A stretch of DNA of 64,000 nucleotides from Tardiphaga sp. (lineage in GTDB: Bacteria > Pseudomonadota > Alphaproteobacteria > Rhizobiales > Xanthobacteraceae). This document shows positions 24,625 through 35,255 of this stretch, in pieces; position 1 is the first letter of the stretch; every line of letters starts with the position of its first letter. Both the position numbers and the translations under genes were made by a program. A model generated the notes under the pieces. The model saw nothing but the letters and a program-made list of their open reading frames with translations. It did not search any database and was not told the DNA's origin. Location of the stretch: positions 62,001 through 126,000 of the forward strand of contig JASBVG010000009.1 of NCBI GenBank assembly GCA_030147505.1, read 5' to 3'.

Positions 24625-26451
24625 ATGTGCGGCATCGTCGGAATTCTGGGGCGCGGCCCGGTTGCTGAGCAGATTGTGGATTCGCTGAAGCGGCTCGAGT
24701 ATCGCGGCTATGATTCCGCGGGGGTCGCCACTCTGGAAGACGGCGCGCTGACGCGCCGCCGCGCCGAAGGCAAGCTCAAGAATTTGGAAGCCAAGCTCGA
24801 CAAGGCGCCTCTGAACGGCCATGTCGGTATCGGACATACGCGCTGGGCCACCCACGGCAAGCCGACCGAAGCCAATGCGCATCCGCATGCCGCCGACGGG
24901 GTCGCCGTCGTTCACAACGGCATTATCGAGAATTTTCGCGAGCTGCGCATCGAACTTGAGAAGTCGGGCGCGGTGTTCGCCAGCGAGACCGATACCGAGG
25001 TTGTCGCGCATCTTGTCAATTCCTTCGTCAAGAAAGGGGCAACGCCCGTCGAGGCCGTGAAACAGGCGCTGCCGCGCCTGAGGGGCGCTTTCGCGCTCGC
25101 CTTTGTGTTCAAGGAACAGGATGACTTGATGATCGGCGCCCGCAAGGGATCGCCGCTCGCAGTCGGTTTTGGCGATGGCGAAATGTATCTCGGCTCCGAT
25201 GCCATTGCTCTGGCGCCGTTTACCGATGACATCTGCTATCTTGAGGATGGCGACTGGGTGGTGCTGAACCGCAAGGGCTGCGAGATTTTCGACGAAAGCA
25301 ATAAGCCTGCGAAGCGTGAGATGCTGAAGTCGGGCGCGTCGGCCTTCATGGTAGACAAGGCTAACTATCGTCACTTCATGGCGAAGGAAATCCATGAACA
25401 GCCGGAAGTCGTCGGCCATACGCTGGCGCGCTATGTCGATATGTCCAGCGAGCGCATTTCGCTGCCTACCGAATTGCCGTTCGACTTCAAGGATGTCCAG
25501 CGCATTTCTATCGCCGCTTGCGGCACCGCGAGTCTTGCCGGCTTCATTGCGAAATACTGGTTCGAACGCTTTGCGCGCCTGCCGGTTGAGGTCGATGTTG
25601 CCTCCGAATTCCGCTATCGCGAGGCGCCGGTGCGCAAGGGCGATCTGGCGATCTTCATCTCGCAATCCGGCGAAACCGCCGACACGCTGGCCGCGCTGCG
25701 CTATGCGAAGGCCAGAGGCATGCACACGCTCGCGGTCGTCAATGTGCCGACCTCGACGATTGCGCGCGAAAGCGAGACGGTAATGCCGACGCTGGCCGGT
25801 CCCGAAATCGGTGTTGCCTCCACCAAGGCATTCACCTGCCAGCTGATGACCCTGGCTGCGCTTGCTGTTGCCGCCGGCAAGGCTCGTGGCGAGCTGTCCG
25901 ACGCCGATGAGGCCAAACTGGTTCACGGGCTTGTGGAAATTCCGCGCCTGATGACCGATGCGCTCGCGCACGAACACGCGATCGAGAAGCTTGCGCGCGA
26001 CATCGCCAAGTCGAAGGACGTGCTCTATCTCGGCCGCGGCACCAGCTATCCGCTCGCGCTCGAAGGCGCGCTGAAGCTGAAGGAAATCTCCTATATCCAC
26101 GCCGAGGGCTATGCTGCCGGCGAACTCAAGCATGGTCCGATCGCGCTGATCGACGAGACCATGCCGGTGGTGGTGATCGCGCCTTATGACAAGGTGTTCG
26201 ACAAGACCGTGTCCAACATGCAGGAAGTCGCCGCCCGCGGTGGCCGCATCATTCTGATGACGGATGCCAAGGGTGCAGAGGAGGCCACCGTAGACTCGAT
26301 GGTCACCATCGTGATGCCCGACATGCCAGCGGCCTTCACCCCGTTGGTCTATGCGGTCCCGGTGCAGTTGCTCGCCTACCACACCGCCGTTGTGATGGGC
26401 ACCGACGTGGATCAGCCGCGCAATCTCGCCAAATCGGTGACGGTGGAGTAG
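24625..26451 (+). CDS. glmS: Glutamine--fructose-6-phosphate aminotransferase (isomerizing)
   Basis: 608 residues, within one of the E. coli enzyme. The start MCGIVGILGR puts the catalytic Cys at position 2 (Cys1 after Met removal), which fixes the start codon. The glutaminase domain shows HTRWATHG and HNGIIENF; two SIS sugar-isomerase domains follow, with SQSGETADT in the first and the C-terminal signature LAKSVTVE. It converts fructose-6-phosphate and glutamine to glucosamine-6-phosphate, the entry to UDP-GlcNAc. About 210 bases precede it and no glmS ribozyme-like structure is evident, as expected for a proteobacterium. Confidence 0.98.
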   Translation: MCGIVGILGRGPVAEQIVDSLKRLEYRGYDSAGVATLEDGALTRRRAEGKLKNLEAKLDKAPLNGHVGIGHTRWATHGKPTEANAHPHAADGVAVVHNGIIENFRELRIELEKSGAVFASETDTEVVAHLVNSFVKKGATPVEAVKQALPRLRGAFALAFVFKEQDDLMIGARKGSPLAVGFGDGEMYLGSDAIALAPFTDDICYLEDGDWVVLNRKGCEIFDESNKPAKREMLKSGASAFMVDKANYRHFMAKEIHEQPEVVGHTLARYVDMSSERISLPTELPFDFKDVQRISIAACGTASLAGFIAKYWFERFARLPVEVDVASEFRYREAPVRKGDLAIFISQSGETADTLAALRYAKARGMHTLAVVNVPTSTIARESETVMPTLAGPEIGVASTKAFTCQLMTLAALAVAAGKARGELSDADEAKLVHGLVEIPRLMTDALAHEHAIEKLARDIAKSKDVLYLGRGTSYPLALEGALKLKEISYIHAEGYAAGELKHGPIALIDETMPVVVIAPYDKVFDKTVSNMQEVAARGGRIILMTDAKGAEEATVDSMVTIVMPDMPAAFTPLVYAVPVQLLAYHTAVVMGTDVDQPRNLAKSVTVE

Positions 26452-26602
26452 GCCGGATTGTCGCAGGTCTCGGGTGCCTGGCCCGCACCGCAAGGATTCA
26501 ATGGGTTGTGTTCCATTTTCGGGCGATCTCCATGCGGTCCTCCGAAAGGTGACTTTCCCCGCACTGGCAAAATCCTGCTAGGATGTCCGTCAAAGGACCG
26601 GC

Positions 26603-27403
26603 ATGCCGTGCATGCCAGATGCTGACGCCGAGAGTTTGATGCAGCCCACCGAACTGCCGCCGACCCCGCCTCTGGGAGAATTGCCGCATGACGCCCCGCG
26701 GGGCTTCATGGCACGCATTCGCAATTACTTCCTCACCGGCCTCATCGTGGCCGGGCCGATCGCCATCACCTTCTATCTGACCTGGTGGTTCGTCACCTGG
26801 GTCGATGCGATCGTCCGTCCGCTGGTACCGGAGGCCTATAGGCCCGAACAGTGGCTGCCTTACGGCATTCCGGGCTCCGGCCTCGTGGTCGCCTTCGTGG
26901 CGCTGACTCTGCTCGGCTTCCTCACTGCAAATTTGATTGGTCGCTCGCTGGTCGATCTCGGCGAAAATCTGCTCGGCCGCATGCCGGTGGTGCGCGCGAT
27001 CTATCGCGGCCTCAAGCAGGTGTTCGAGACGCTGTTCTCCGGCAACGGGTCGAGCTTCCGCAAGGTTGGCATGGTGGAGTTTCCGTCACCGGGCATGTGG
27101 TCAATCGTGCTGATCTCGCAACCGCCGAGTGTCGAGGTCTCGAGCAAGATCCCGAGCGAGGAGGAGCACATCTCGGTGTTCCTTCCTTGCGCACCGAATC
27201 CCACCACCGGCTTTTTCTTCTATGTGCCGAAGAGCAAGTTGATCGAGATCGACATGTCCGCGGAGGCCGCGGCGACTCTGATCATGTCAGCGGGCGTTGT
27301 GCAGCCCGGCTCGGATCCTCAAAAGAAGATCGCGGCCCTGGCAGAGATGGCAAAGAAGTCTCGCGCCGTGCAGGCTGTGAAACAGCCGGCGCAGGTCGAT
27401 TGA
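26603..27403 (+). CDS. DUF502 family inner-membrane protein
   Basis: 266 residues from ATG 26603, which has AAAGGA 5 bases upstream; a start at 26639 is possible but has a poorer site. Two helices are visible (NYFLTGLIVAGPIAITFYLT and GSGLVVAFVALTLLGFLTAN), followed by the DUF502 core GRMPVVRAIYRGLKQVFETL and FPSPGMWSIVLISQP. The soluble C-terminal half ends with a Lys/Ala-rich tail. The family is widespread and of unknown function. The gene order glmS - DUF502 - recG is typical of this group. The 100-residue membrane gene starts 4 bases after its stop. Confidence 0.87.
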   Translation: MPCMPDADAESLMQPTELPPTPPLGELPHDAPRGFMARIRNYFLTGLIVAGPIAITFYLTWWFVTWVDAIVRPLVPEAYRPEQWLPYGIPGSGLVVAFVALTLLGFLTANLIGRSLVDLGENLLGRMPVVRAIYRGLKQVFETLFSGNGSSFRKVGMVEFPSPGMWSIVLISQPPSVEVSSKIPSEEEHISVFLPCAPNPTTGFFFYVPKSKLIEIDMSAEAAATLIMSAGVVQPGSDPQKKIAALAEMAKKSRAVQAVKQPAQVD

Positions 27404-27407
27404 TCGG

Positions 27408-27710
27408 ATGCGAGGCTGGAAGACGCCACCGCTCGTCTGGGCGGTGATCATTGTCAGCACTCTGGTGACGGGCGTGACTGAACTGCGGATCGCAGGTTAC
27501 GGTCATTCCTGGTTGTCGGTCTGGATGGCCTATGCCGCCTTCTTCGTGAACATCGCCTGTTCGGGCCTGGGATTTTCAACGCCCGAGCGGCCATGGTGGA
27601 TCGCGAATGCCGCGTTGAGCGTGCTGGCGATCACCTATATTGGCTCGCCGACGATCCCGAGTGCCTGCTGGACCTTTGGGCGGGCGTTGTTTGCACGGCT
27701 CTTGGCCTGA
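27408..27710 (+). CDS. Small three-helix membrane protein of unknown function
   Basis: 100 residues. Three hydrophobic segments are visible: PLVWAVIIVSTLVTGVTEL, WLSVWMAYAAFFVNIACSGLG and WWIANAALSVLAITYIG. It starts four bases after the DUF502 stop, so it is probably translated from the same message although its ribosome binding site is weak. It ends 9 bases short of the convergent recG stop. No family recognised. Confidence 0.6.
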   Translation: MRGWKTPPLVWAVIIVSTLVTGVTELRIAGYGHSWLSVWMAYAAFFVNIACSGLGFSTPERPWWIANAALSVLAITYIGSPTIPSACWTFGRALFARLLA

Positions 27711-27719
27711 GCCTGATCG

Positions 27720-29825
<2,106 letters not shown>

Positions 29826-29961
29826 CGCTCGACTCGCGGAACGGCCCGTGAGGCCGATACCGCCAGACTTGAAGCCATTTTGGAGGGAAAGCAATCCGCG
29901 CAGGTCGGCTTTGCGCGCCTGAGGTGCTGACAACGCCCCGGGCGGTCGCTATATGCACCCG

Positions 29962-29982
29962 GCCCGGCATGTCCGGGCTTTT
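29962..29982 (+). terminator. T-tailed hairpin with no plus-strand gene upstream
   Basis: GCCCGG (29962-29967) pairs with CCGGGC (29973-29978) around a 5-base loop, followed by TTTT. It looks like a weak intrinsic terminator on the plus strand, but the only gene upstream (recG) is on the other strand. It could end a short RNA or attenuate the sdhE-mfd leader. Confidence 0.4.
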
Positions 29983-29996
29983 GGCGTTTGGCTTTG

Positions 29997-30045
29997 GAGC
30001 GCGATCCCGAAAAGTGGATGCCTGTTTTCGGACAAGATCATGCTC
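29997..30045. repeat. Dispersed rhizobial-type palindromic repeat
   Basis: A 49-bp imperfect palindrome: GAGCGCGATC plus CCGAAAA on the left, TTTTCGG plus GATCATGCTC on the right, around a GTGGATGCCTG centre. This closely resembles an intergenic palindrome that I recall as abundant in Bradyrhizobium, Rhodopseudomonas and Rhizobium genomes. It lies between the divergent recG and sdhE genes. Confidence 0.75.
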
Positions 30046-30072
30046 TGACTTTGATGGCTTGGGAACGGACGA

Positions 30073-30360
30073 ATGACGGGAACGACACGATCGAGCAACG
30101 GGCTGGACGATCGCCGCAAGCGGCTACTGTATCGATGCTGGCATCGCGGCACGCGTGAGATGGATCTCATCCTCGGCCGCTTCGCGGACGCCGAAATCGG
30201 GATTCTCGCAGATCTCGAACTGACCCAGCTCGAAGCACTGATCGCCCTCGAGGATCCCGAACTCTATCCGGCCTTCGTTGGTGATATCCAGCTCGCGCCG
30301 GAATATCGCACGCCGCTGTTTGAGCGCATCAAAGAGTTCCGCAATCTGGACAAGGTCTGA
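30073..30360 (+). CDS. sdhE: SdhE family FAD assembly factor of succinate dehydrogenase
   Basis: 95 residues, the normal length. The all-helical domain shows the signature RGTREMDLILG (the RGxxE motif needed for flavinylation of SdhA) and then ELTQLEALIALEDPELY. SdhE promotes covalent attachment of FAD to succinate dehydrogenase in the cytoplasm. The TGA stop shares its last base with the ATG of mfd (TGATG), so the two are translationally coupled, a pairing seen throughout this group of bacteria. Confidence 0.94.
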   Translation: MTGTTRSSNGLDDRRKRLLYRCWHRGTREMDLILGRFADAEIGILADLELTQLEALIALEDPELYPAFVGDIQLAPEYRTPLFERIKEFRNLDKV

Positions 30361-33300
30361 TGAAGTCTCCCGCCCTGTCGCCGGCTTCGCAGCTTCTGCC
30401 TGGCAAGGTGCTCACCTTCGCCAATGTGAGCGAAGGAGCCGAAGGCCTGATCGTCGCCGATCTCGCCCGCGCCGTTGCCGCCAAGCCGAAACCGCCGGCG
30501 GTGAGCCTTGCCGTCGTGTGCCGCGACGGCCCGCGCATGCAGCAGCTCGCCCGTGCGTTGGAGTTCTTCGCGCCGGACCTGCCGGTGCTGCAATTCCCTG
30601 CTTGGGACTGTCAGCCTTACGACCGCGTCTCGCCCTTTGCCGGTATTCTCGCCCAGCGCATGACCGCGCTGGCGCAGCTCTCGCGCCTGACCGGCAGCGA
30701 CAAGCCGATGATCGTGCTGACCACGGTGAATGCGATGGTGCAGCGGGTGCCGACGCGCGACATCGTTGCAGCGCAGGCGCTTTCGGTTGCCCCGGGCAAT
30801 GTGGTGCCGATGGATAACATTGTCGCCTGGCTGGAGCACAACGGCTACAGCCGCTCGTCCACGGTGCGCGAGCCCGGCGAATATGCGGTGCGCGGCGGCA
30901 TCCTCGATCTGTTTCCCGCCGGGCTCGATATGCCCGTGCGTTTCGACTTCTTCGGCGACAGTCTGGAATCGATTCGGACCTTCGATGCCGAGACCCAGCG
31001 CACGCATCTCACCATGCGCGGGCTCGATCTCGTGCCTGTCTCCGAATTCCAGCTCGTCACCGAAACCATCCGGCGCTTCCGCATGGGCTATGTCGCTGAG
31101 TTCGGCGCGCCCGAGCGCGACGATCAGCTCTATGAAGCGGTCAGCGAAGGCCGTCGTCATCCCGGCATGGAGCACTGGCTGCCGCTGTTCCAGGAGAAGA
31201 TGGACACGCTGTTCGATTATTTCGACCGCACGCCCGTCGTGATGCAGCCTTCGGCGGAAGACGCCGCAGGCGAGCGCTTCAAGCAGATCCAAGATTATTA
31301 TGAGGCCCGCAAGGATGCCATGGGCATGGCTGGCGGCGGCGCCATCTACAAACCGCTGCTGCCAGACCGGCTGTATCTCACCGAAGAGGAATGGAAGCAG
31401 CGGCTGCACGAGACGGCTGTGGCGCGGCTATCGCCCTTCGCCGTGCCCGAAGGCACCGGGGATACGGTCGATGCTGGCGCGAGGCAGGGACGTGATTTTG
31501 CGCCGGAGCGTGCCGATACGTCGGTTAACGTGTTCGAACGCGTGGTCGCGCATATCCAGTCACTGCAGTCGGCGCGCAAGAAAGTCGTCGTTGCACTCTG
31601 GAGCGAAGGCTCGCGAGACCGCATGGCGAGCATGCTGAAGGATCACAAACTGCTCAATCTGCAGATGGTGAATTCCTGGCGCGCCGTGAATGCGGTACCG
31701 CGCAACGAAGCTTCGCTGGCCGTGGTCGGCATGGAGTCTGGCTTCGAGACCGATCATGTCGCCGTCATCAGCGAACAGGACATTCTCGGCGACCGCCTCG
31801 TGCGACCGCGCAAGGCGAGCCGCAAGCTCGACAACTTCATTTCGGAAGTGACGTCGCTGTCGGCCGGCGATATCGTGGTCCATGTCGAGCACGGCATTGG
31901 CCGCTTTGTCGGCCTGCAGACGCTAGACGTCGGCGGTGCACCGCATGACTGTCTCGAACTGCGCTACGCCAACGAAACCAAGCTTTATCTGCCGGTCGAG
32001 AATATCGAGCTGCTGTCGCGCTACGGCTCCGACCAGACCAATGTGGAGCTCGACAAGCTCGGTGGCTCCGGTTGGCAGGCGCGCAAGGCCAAGCTCAAGA
32101 ACCGCATCCAGGAAATCGCCGGCGAGCTCATCAAGATCGCTGCCGAACGCCATTTGCGCGAGACCGAGAAGATTTCGATCCCGCGCGAGTCCTACGATGA
32201 GTTCTGCGCGCGCTTCCCCTATGAGGAAACCGAAGACCAGCAGAACGCCATCGACGCGGCCCTGCATGATCTCGAAAGCGGCAAGCCTATGGATCGTCTG
32301 ATCTGCGGCGATGTTGGCTTCGGCAAGACGGAAGTCGCGATGCGGGCCACCTTCGGTGTCGCCATGGAGGGCAAACAGGTCGCCGTGGTCGTCCCGACCA
32401 CGCTGCTGGCGCGCCAGCATGCCAAGAACTTTGCCGAGCGTTTTCGCGGTTTCCCGGTCAATGTCGCACAGGCCTCGCGTCTCGTCACGCCGAAGGAACT
32501 GTCGGCCACCAAGAAAGGTCTCTCGGACGGCTCCGTCGATATCGTCGTTGGCACCCATGCGCTGCTCGGCAAGTCGATCAAGTTCAAGGATCTCGGCCTT
32601 GTCGTGGTGGACGAGGAACAACACTTTGGCGTGACGCATAAGGAGCGGCTGAAGCAACTCCGCGCCAATGTCCATGTGCTGACACTGTCCGCAACGCCGA
32701 TCCCGCGCACGCTCCAGCTCGCACTCACCGGCGTACGCGATCTCTCGATCATCGCCTCGGCGCCTGTCGATCGTCTCGCTGTGCGCACCTTCGTCGCACC
32801 GCATGATCCCCTGATGATCCGTGAGGCGCTGCTGCGCGAGCGTTATCGCGGCGGGCAGGCGTTCTACGTCGTGCCGCGCATCGACGATCTTGCCGAAGTG
32901 AAGGCGTTTCTCGACAAGCATGTGCCGGAGATGAAGGTCGCCGTGGCCCATGGCCAGATGGCTCCGACGATCATCGAGGACATCATGTCGGCCTTCTACG
33001 ACGGCAAATACGATATCCTGCTGTCGACGACGATCGTCGAATCCGGTCTCGATATCCCGAATGCCAACACGCTGATCATTCACCGCGCCGACATGTTCGG
33101 TCTTGCGCAGCTGTATCAGCTACGCGGCCGTGTCGGTCGCTCCAAGCTGCGCGCTTATGCGCTGTTCACGCTGCCGGAGAAGCAGAAGATTACCGCCCAG
33201 GCGGAGCGCCGCCTGAAGGTGCTGCAGTCGCTGGAAAATCTCGGTGCCGGCTTCCAGCTCGCCTCGCACGATCTCGATATCCGCGGCGCTGGCAACCTGC

Positions 33301-33878
33301 TCGGCGAGGAACAGTCGGGTCACATTAAGGAAGTCGGTTTCGAGCTCTATCAATCGATGCTGGAAGAGGCGATCCTTGCGCTCAAGTCGGGTATCTCCGA
33401 GCCGATCGCCGACCGCTGGTCGCCGACCATCACCATCGGCATGCCGGTGCTGATCCCCGACGATTTCGTGGCTGATCTGTCGGTGCGGCTGTCGCTCTAT
33501 CGCCGTCTCGCCGATCTCGATACCGACGAGGAGATCAATAGCTTCGCCGCCGAGTTGCGCGACCGTTTCGGCGTGCTGCCGGACGAGGTGCGCTATCTGT
33601 TCAAGATCGCCGCCATCAAATCCTATTGCCGCCGCGCCAATATCGAGAAGGTCGATGCCGGTCCGAAGGGAATGTCGCTCGTATTCCGTGACAACAGTTT
33701 TGCCGAACCGGAGAAGCTGGTGGCCTTCATTCGCCGCTACGGCAACGCCGCCAAGGTGCGGCCGGATATGAAGGTCGTGTTCCTGCAGGATTGGGATACG
33801 CCCGAGGATCGTCTGGAAGGTGCGACGGATATCTTGCGCGACCTTGCGAACCTCGCCGAGAACAGGAAGGCGGCGTAG
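30360..33878 (+). CDS. mfd: Transcription-repair coupling factor Mfd
   Basis: 1172 residues, typical for Mfd. The N-terminal UvrB-like region is followed by the RNA-polymerase interaction domain near 500 (GDIVVHVEHGIGRFVGLQ). The RecG-like translocase core has ICGDVGFGKT (Walker A, about 652), VVDEEQHFG (about 750), SATPIPRTL and QLRGRVGRS, and a TRCF C-terminal domain ends the chain. Mfd removes RNA polymerase stalled at DNA damage and recruits UvrA. It overlaps sdhE by one base and converges on the degenerate-GGDEF gene with two bases between stop codons. Confidence 0.97.
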   Translation: MKSPALSPASQLLPGKVLTFANVSEGAEGLIVADLARAVAAKPKPPAVSLAVVCRDGPRMQQLARALEFFAPDLPVLQFPAWDCQPYDRVSPFAGILAQRMTALAQLSRLTGSDKPMIVLTTVNAMVQRVPTRDIVAAQALSVAPGNVVPMDNIVAWLEHNGYSRSSTVREPGEYAVRGGILDLFPAGLDMPVRFDFFGDSLESIRTFDAETQRTHLTMRGLDLVPVSEFQLVTETIRRFRMGYVAEFGAPERDDQLYEAVSEGRRHPGMEHWLPLFQEKMDTLFDYFDRTPVVMQPSAEDAAGERFKQIQDYYEARKDAMGMAGGGAIYKPLLPDRLYLTEEEWKQRLHETAVARLSPFAVPEGTGDTVDAGARQGRDFAPERADTSVNVFERVVAHIQSLQSARKKVVVALWSEGSRDRMASMLKDHKLLNLQMVNSWRAVNAVPRNEASLAVVGMESGFETDHVAVISEQDILGDRLVRPRKASRKLDNFISEVTSLSAGDIVVHVEHGIGRFVGLQTLDVGGAPHDCLELRYANETKLYLPVENIELLSRYGSDQTNVELDKLGGSGWQARKAKLKNRIQEIAGELIKIAAERHLRETEKISIPRESYDEFCARFPYEETEDQQNAIDAALHDLESGKPMDRLICGDVGFGKTEVAMRATFGVAMEGKQVAVVVPTTLLARQHAKNFAERFRGFPVNVAQASRLVTPKELSATKKGLSDGSVDIVVGTHALLGKSIKFKDLGLVVVDEEQHFGVTHKERLKQLRANVHVLTLSATPIPRTLQLALTGVRDLSIIASAPVDRLAVRTFVAPHDPLMIREALLRERYRGGQAFYVVPRIDDLAEVKAFLDKHVPEMKVAVAHGQMAPTIIEDIMSAFYDGKYDILLSTTIVESGLDIPNANTLIIHRADMFGLAQLYQLRGRVGRSKLRAYALFTLPEKQKITAQAERRLKVLQSLENLGAGFQLASHDLDIRGAGNLLGEEQSGHIKEVGFELYQSMLEEAILALKSGISEPIADRWSPTITIGMPVLIPDDFVADLSVRLSLYRRLADLDTDEEINSFAAELRDRFGVLPDEVRYLFKIAAIKSYCRRANIEKVDAGPKGMSLVFRDNSFAEPEKLVAFIRRYGNAAKVRPDMKVVFLQDWDTPEDRLEGATDILRDLANLAENRKAA

Positions 33879-33880
33879 CT

Positions 33881-35119
33881 CTACGACGCCACGCGTTGCG
33901 CTGCGGTGTCCTGCAATCGTGCCAGCAGCGACTTCGCGGAGTCGCTCGGCGACATGCCGGCAACCTTCACGCGCGGGTCGTTGCGGGCGTCACGCTTCGG
34001 TCCGTGCATGGTGTGTTTCATCACGGCCGAGAGGCGCCGCGCGATCATATGTGCGTTGCGCGGGTCGGTCTCGGCGAACACCACGACGATCGAACCATCG
34101 GCGCAAAGCGTTCCGAAATCGATCTTGCGCATCAGCCGGCTGATGATTCGTGCTGAATCGCGCTGGGCGCGCAACGATATATCTTTGAAGGTAAAACGCG
34201 CCGCCGACAGGCCGCCGCCGCGGGTCTGGGTGTGATAAACGGCCGTGGCGAGATCGCGGTCGAACGCTTCCGGCGTGAGCAGCCCGGTCGTCGCATCGAT
34301 CAGGCCATCGGAATCGATCGAGCGCAGTGTCCGGTTTAGTCGCGCCTCGAAGGCACGCTGGCGCACCAGCGGCAGAGCCAACAGCGCAACGTGATCGGCA
34401 TCGCCAGCGATGGTTTCGAGATTGGCGAGGTCGTAGTCCTGTACGAAGCCGGATGAGGTGACAATCACGGGTAGGCCGCGAAAGCGCGGGTCATCCGTAA
34501 GGACCGTTAGGAACGCATCGACGACGCGTGGCGTGAAACCGTCACCGATGACGATTCCGTCGAGGTCCCTGGCATTGAGGTGTTTTGCGGCAGCCTCGAT
34601 GCTGAGCGCACCGACCAGGCTGACGCGCTCGCCGAATGCCACCGACAGTGCAGGATGGCTGCCGCCGCGGCCAATAAGCATCACGGTGGCATCATCGAGC
34701 GGATCGGGTGCATTGGTGGTGAAGCGATGCAGGTTCTCGGCAGTGAGACGGCGCAGCACCGTGGCATGTAGCGTCCGGATACGCAGTGCGTTACGCAGCC
34801 GCGCGCTGAGCCGCGTGAACTGGCCGCGATCGCCGATCAGCGGAATGGCGGGGCCCGGCAGTTTGGAAACGGGATCGATGGCGATCAGTGGAATGTAAGG
34901 CTGGCGGGCGCCAAGTTTCGCGGCCAGTTTTTCAAAGGCCGGCATTTCGGCAGCAGATGCAGTTGCCACGACGGCTGCCGGCTGTACCTGCGCGATCGCC
35001 TCGAGCGCGGTGCTCCAGGTCGCATCGACCACCGGGAAGATATTGCTGTCGGCGAGGGCTGTCGCGAAGGGCGCAGGTTGCTGACTGGAAATGGCAACGA
35101 TGGTCGCCTGATCGGACAT
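33881..35119 (-). CDS. Degenerate GGDEF-like protein with receiver-like N-terminal part
   Basis: 412 residues from ATG 35119 (MSDQATIVAISS), with GGGGG 8 bases upstream; a GTG at 35155 is possible. Two alpha/beta segments resembling receiver domains fill residues 1-250. The last 150 residues follow the GGDEF fold: DATTGLLTPEAFDRDL matches the DxLTGLxNRxxFxxxL opening, but where GG[D/E]EF should be the sequence reads CADGSIVVVFAET. The metal-binding and GTP-binding residues are therefore missing, so it is probably not a diguanylate cyclase; it may bind GTP or act by protein contact. There is no membrane segment. It is followed upstream by a 136-base gap and the ligase-like gene. Confidence 0.75.
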   Translation of the reverse strand: MSDQATIVAISSQQPAPFATALADSNIFPVVDATWSTALEAIAQVQPAAVVATASAAEMPAFEKLAAKLGARQPYIPLIAIDPVSKLPGPAIPLIGDRGQFTRLSARLRNALRIRTLHATVLRRLTAENLHRFTTNAPDPLDDATVMLIGRGGSHPALSVAFGERVSLVGALSIEAAAKHLNARDLDGIVIGDGFTPRVVDAFLTVLTDDPRFRGLPVIVTSSGFVQDYDLANLETIAGDADHVALLALPLVRQRAFEARLNRTLRSIDSDGLIDATTGLLTPEAFDRDLATAVYHTQTRGGGLSAARFTFKDISLRAQRDSARIISRLMRKIDFGTLCADGSIVVVFAETDPRNAHMIARRLSAVMKHTMHGPKRDARNDPRVKVAGMSPSDSAKSLLARLQDTAAQRVAS

Positions 35120-35255
35120 GCGCGCGAGACCCCCGGGGGATATAAGTAAGGTCACGCTAGCGCGATGTCGTTAATGCGCAGTCAATAACAAAGGTGGAAA
35201 ACGCCATGAGATTGTTGGCGTTTTCGATAAGTAGCGCTGGATCTCGCTGAGCGGA

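Noticed and set aside
24619..26493. A 624-codon minus-strand frame covering glmS
   Set aside because: It is exactly antisense to a strongly conserved enzyme gene, has no recognisable domain and an unnatural His/Arg/Asp-rich composition.
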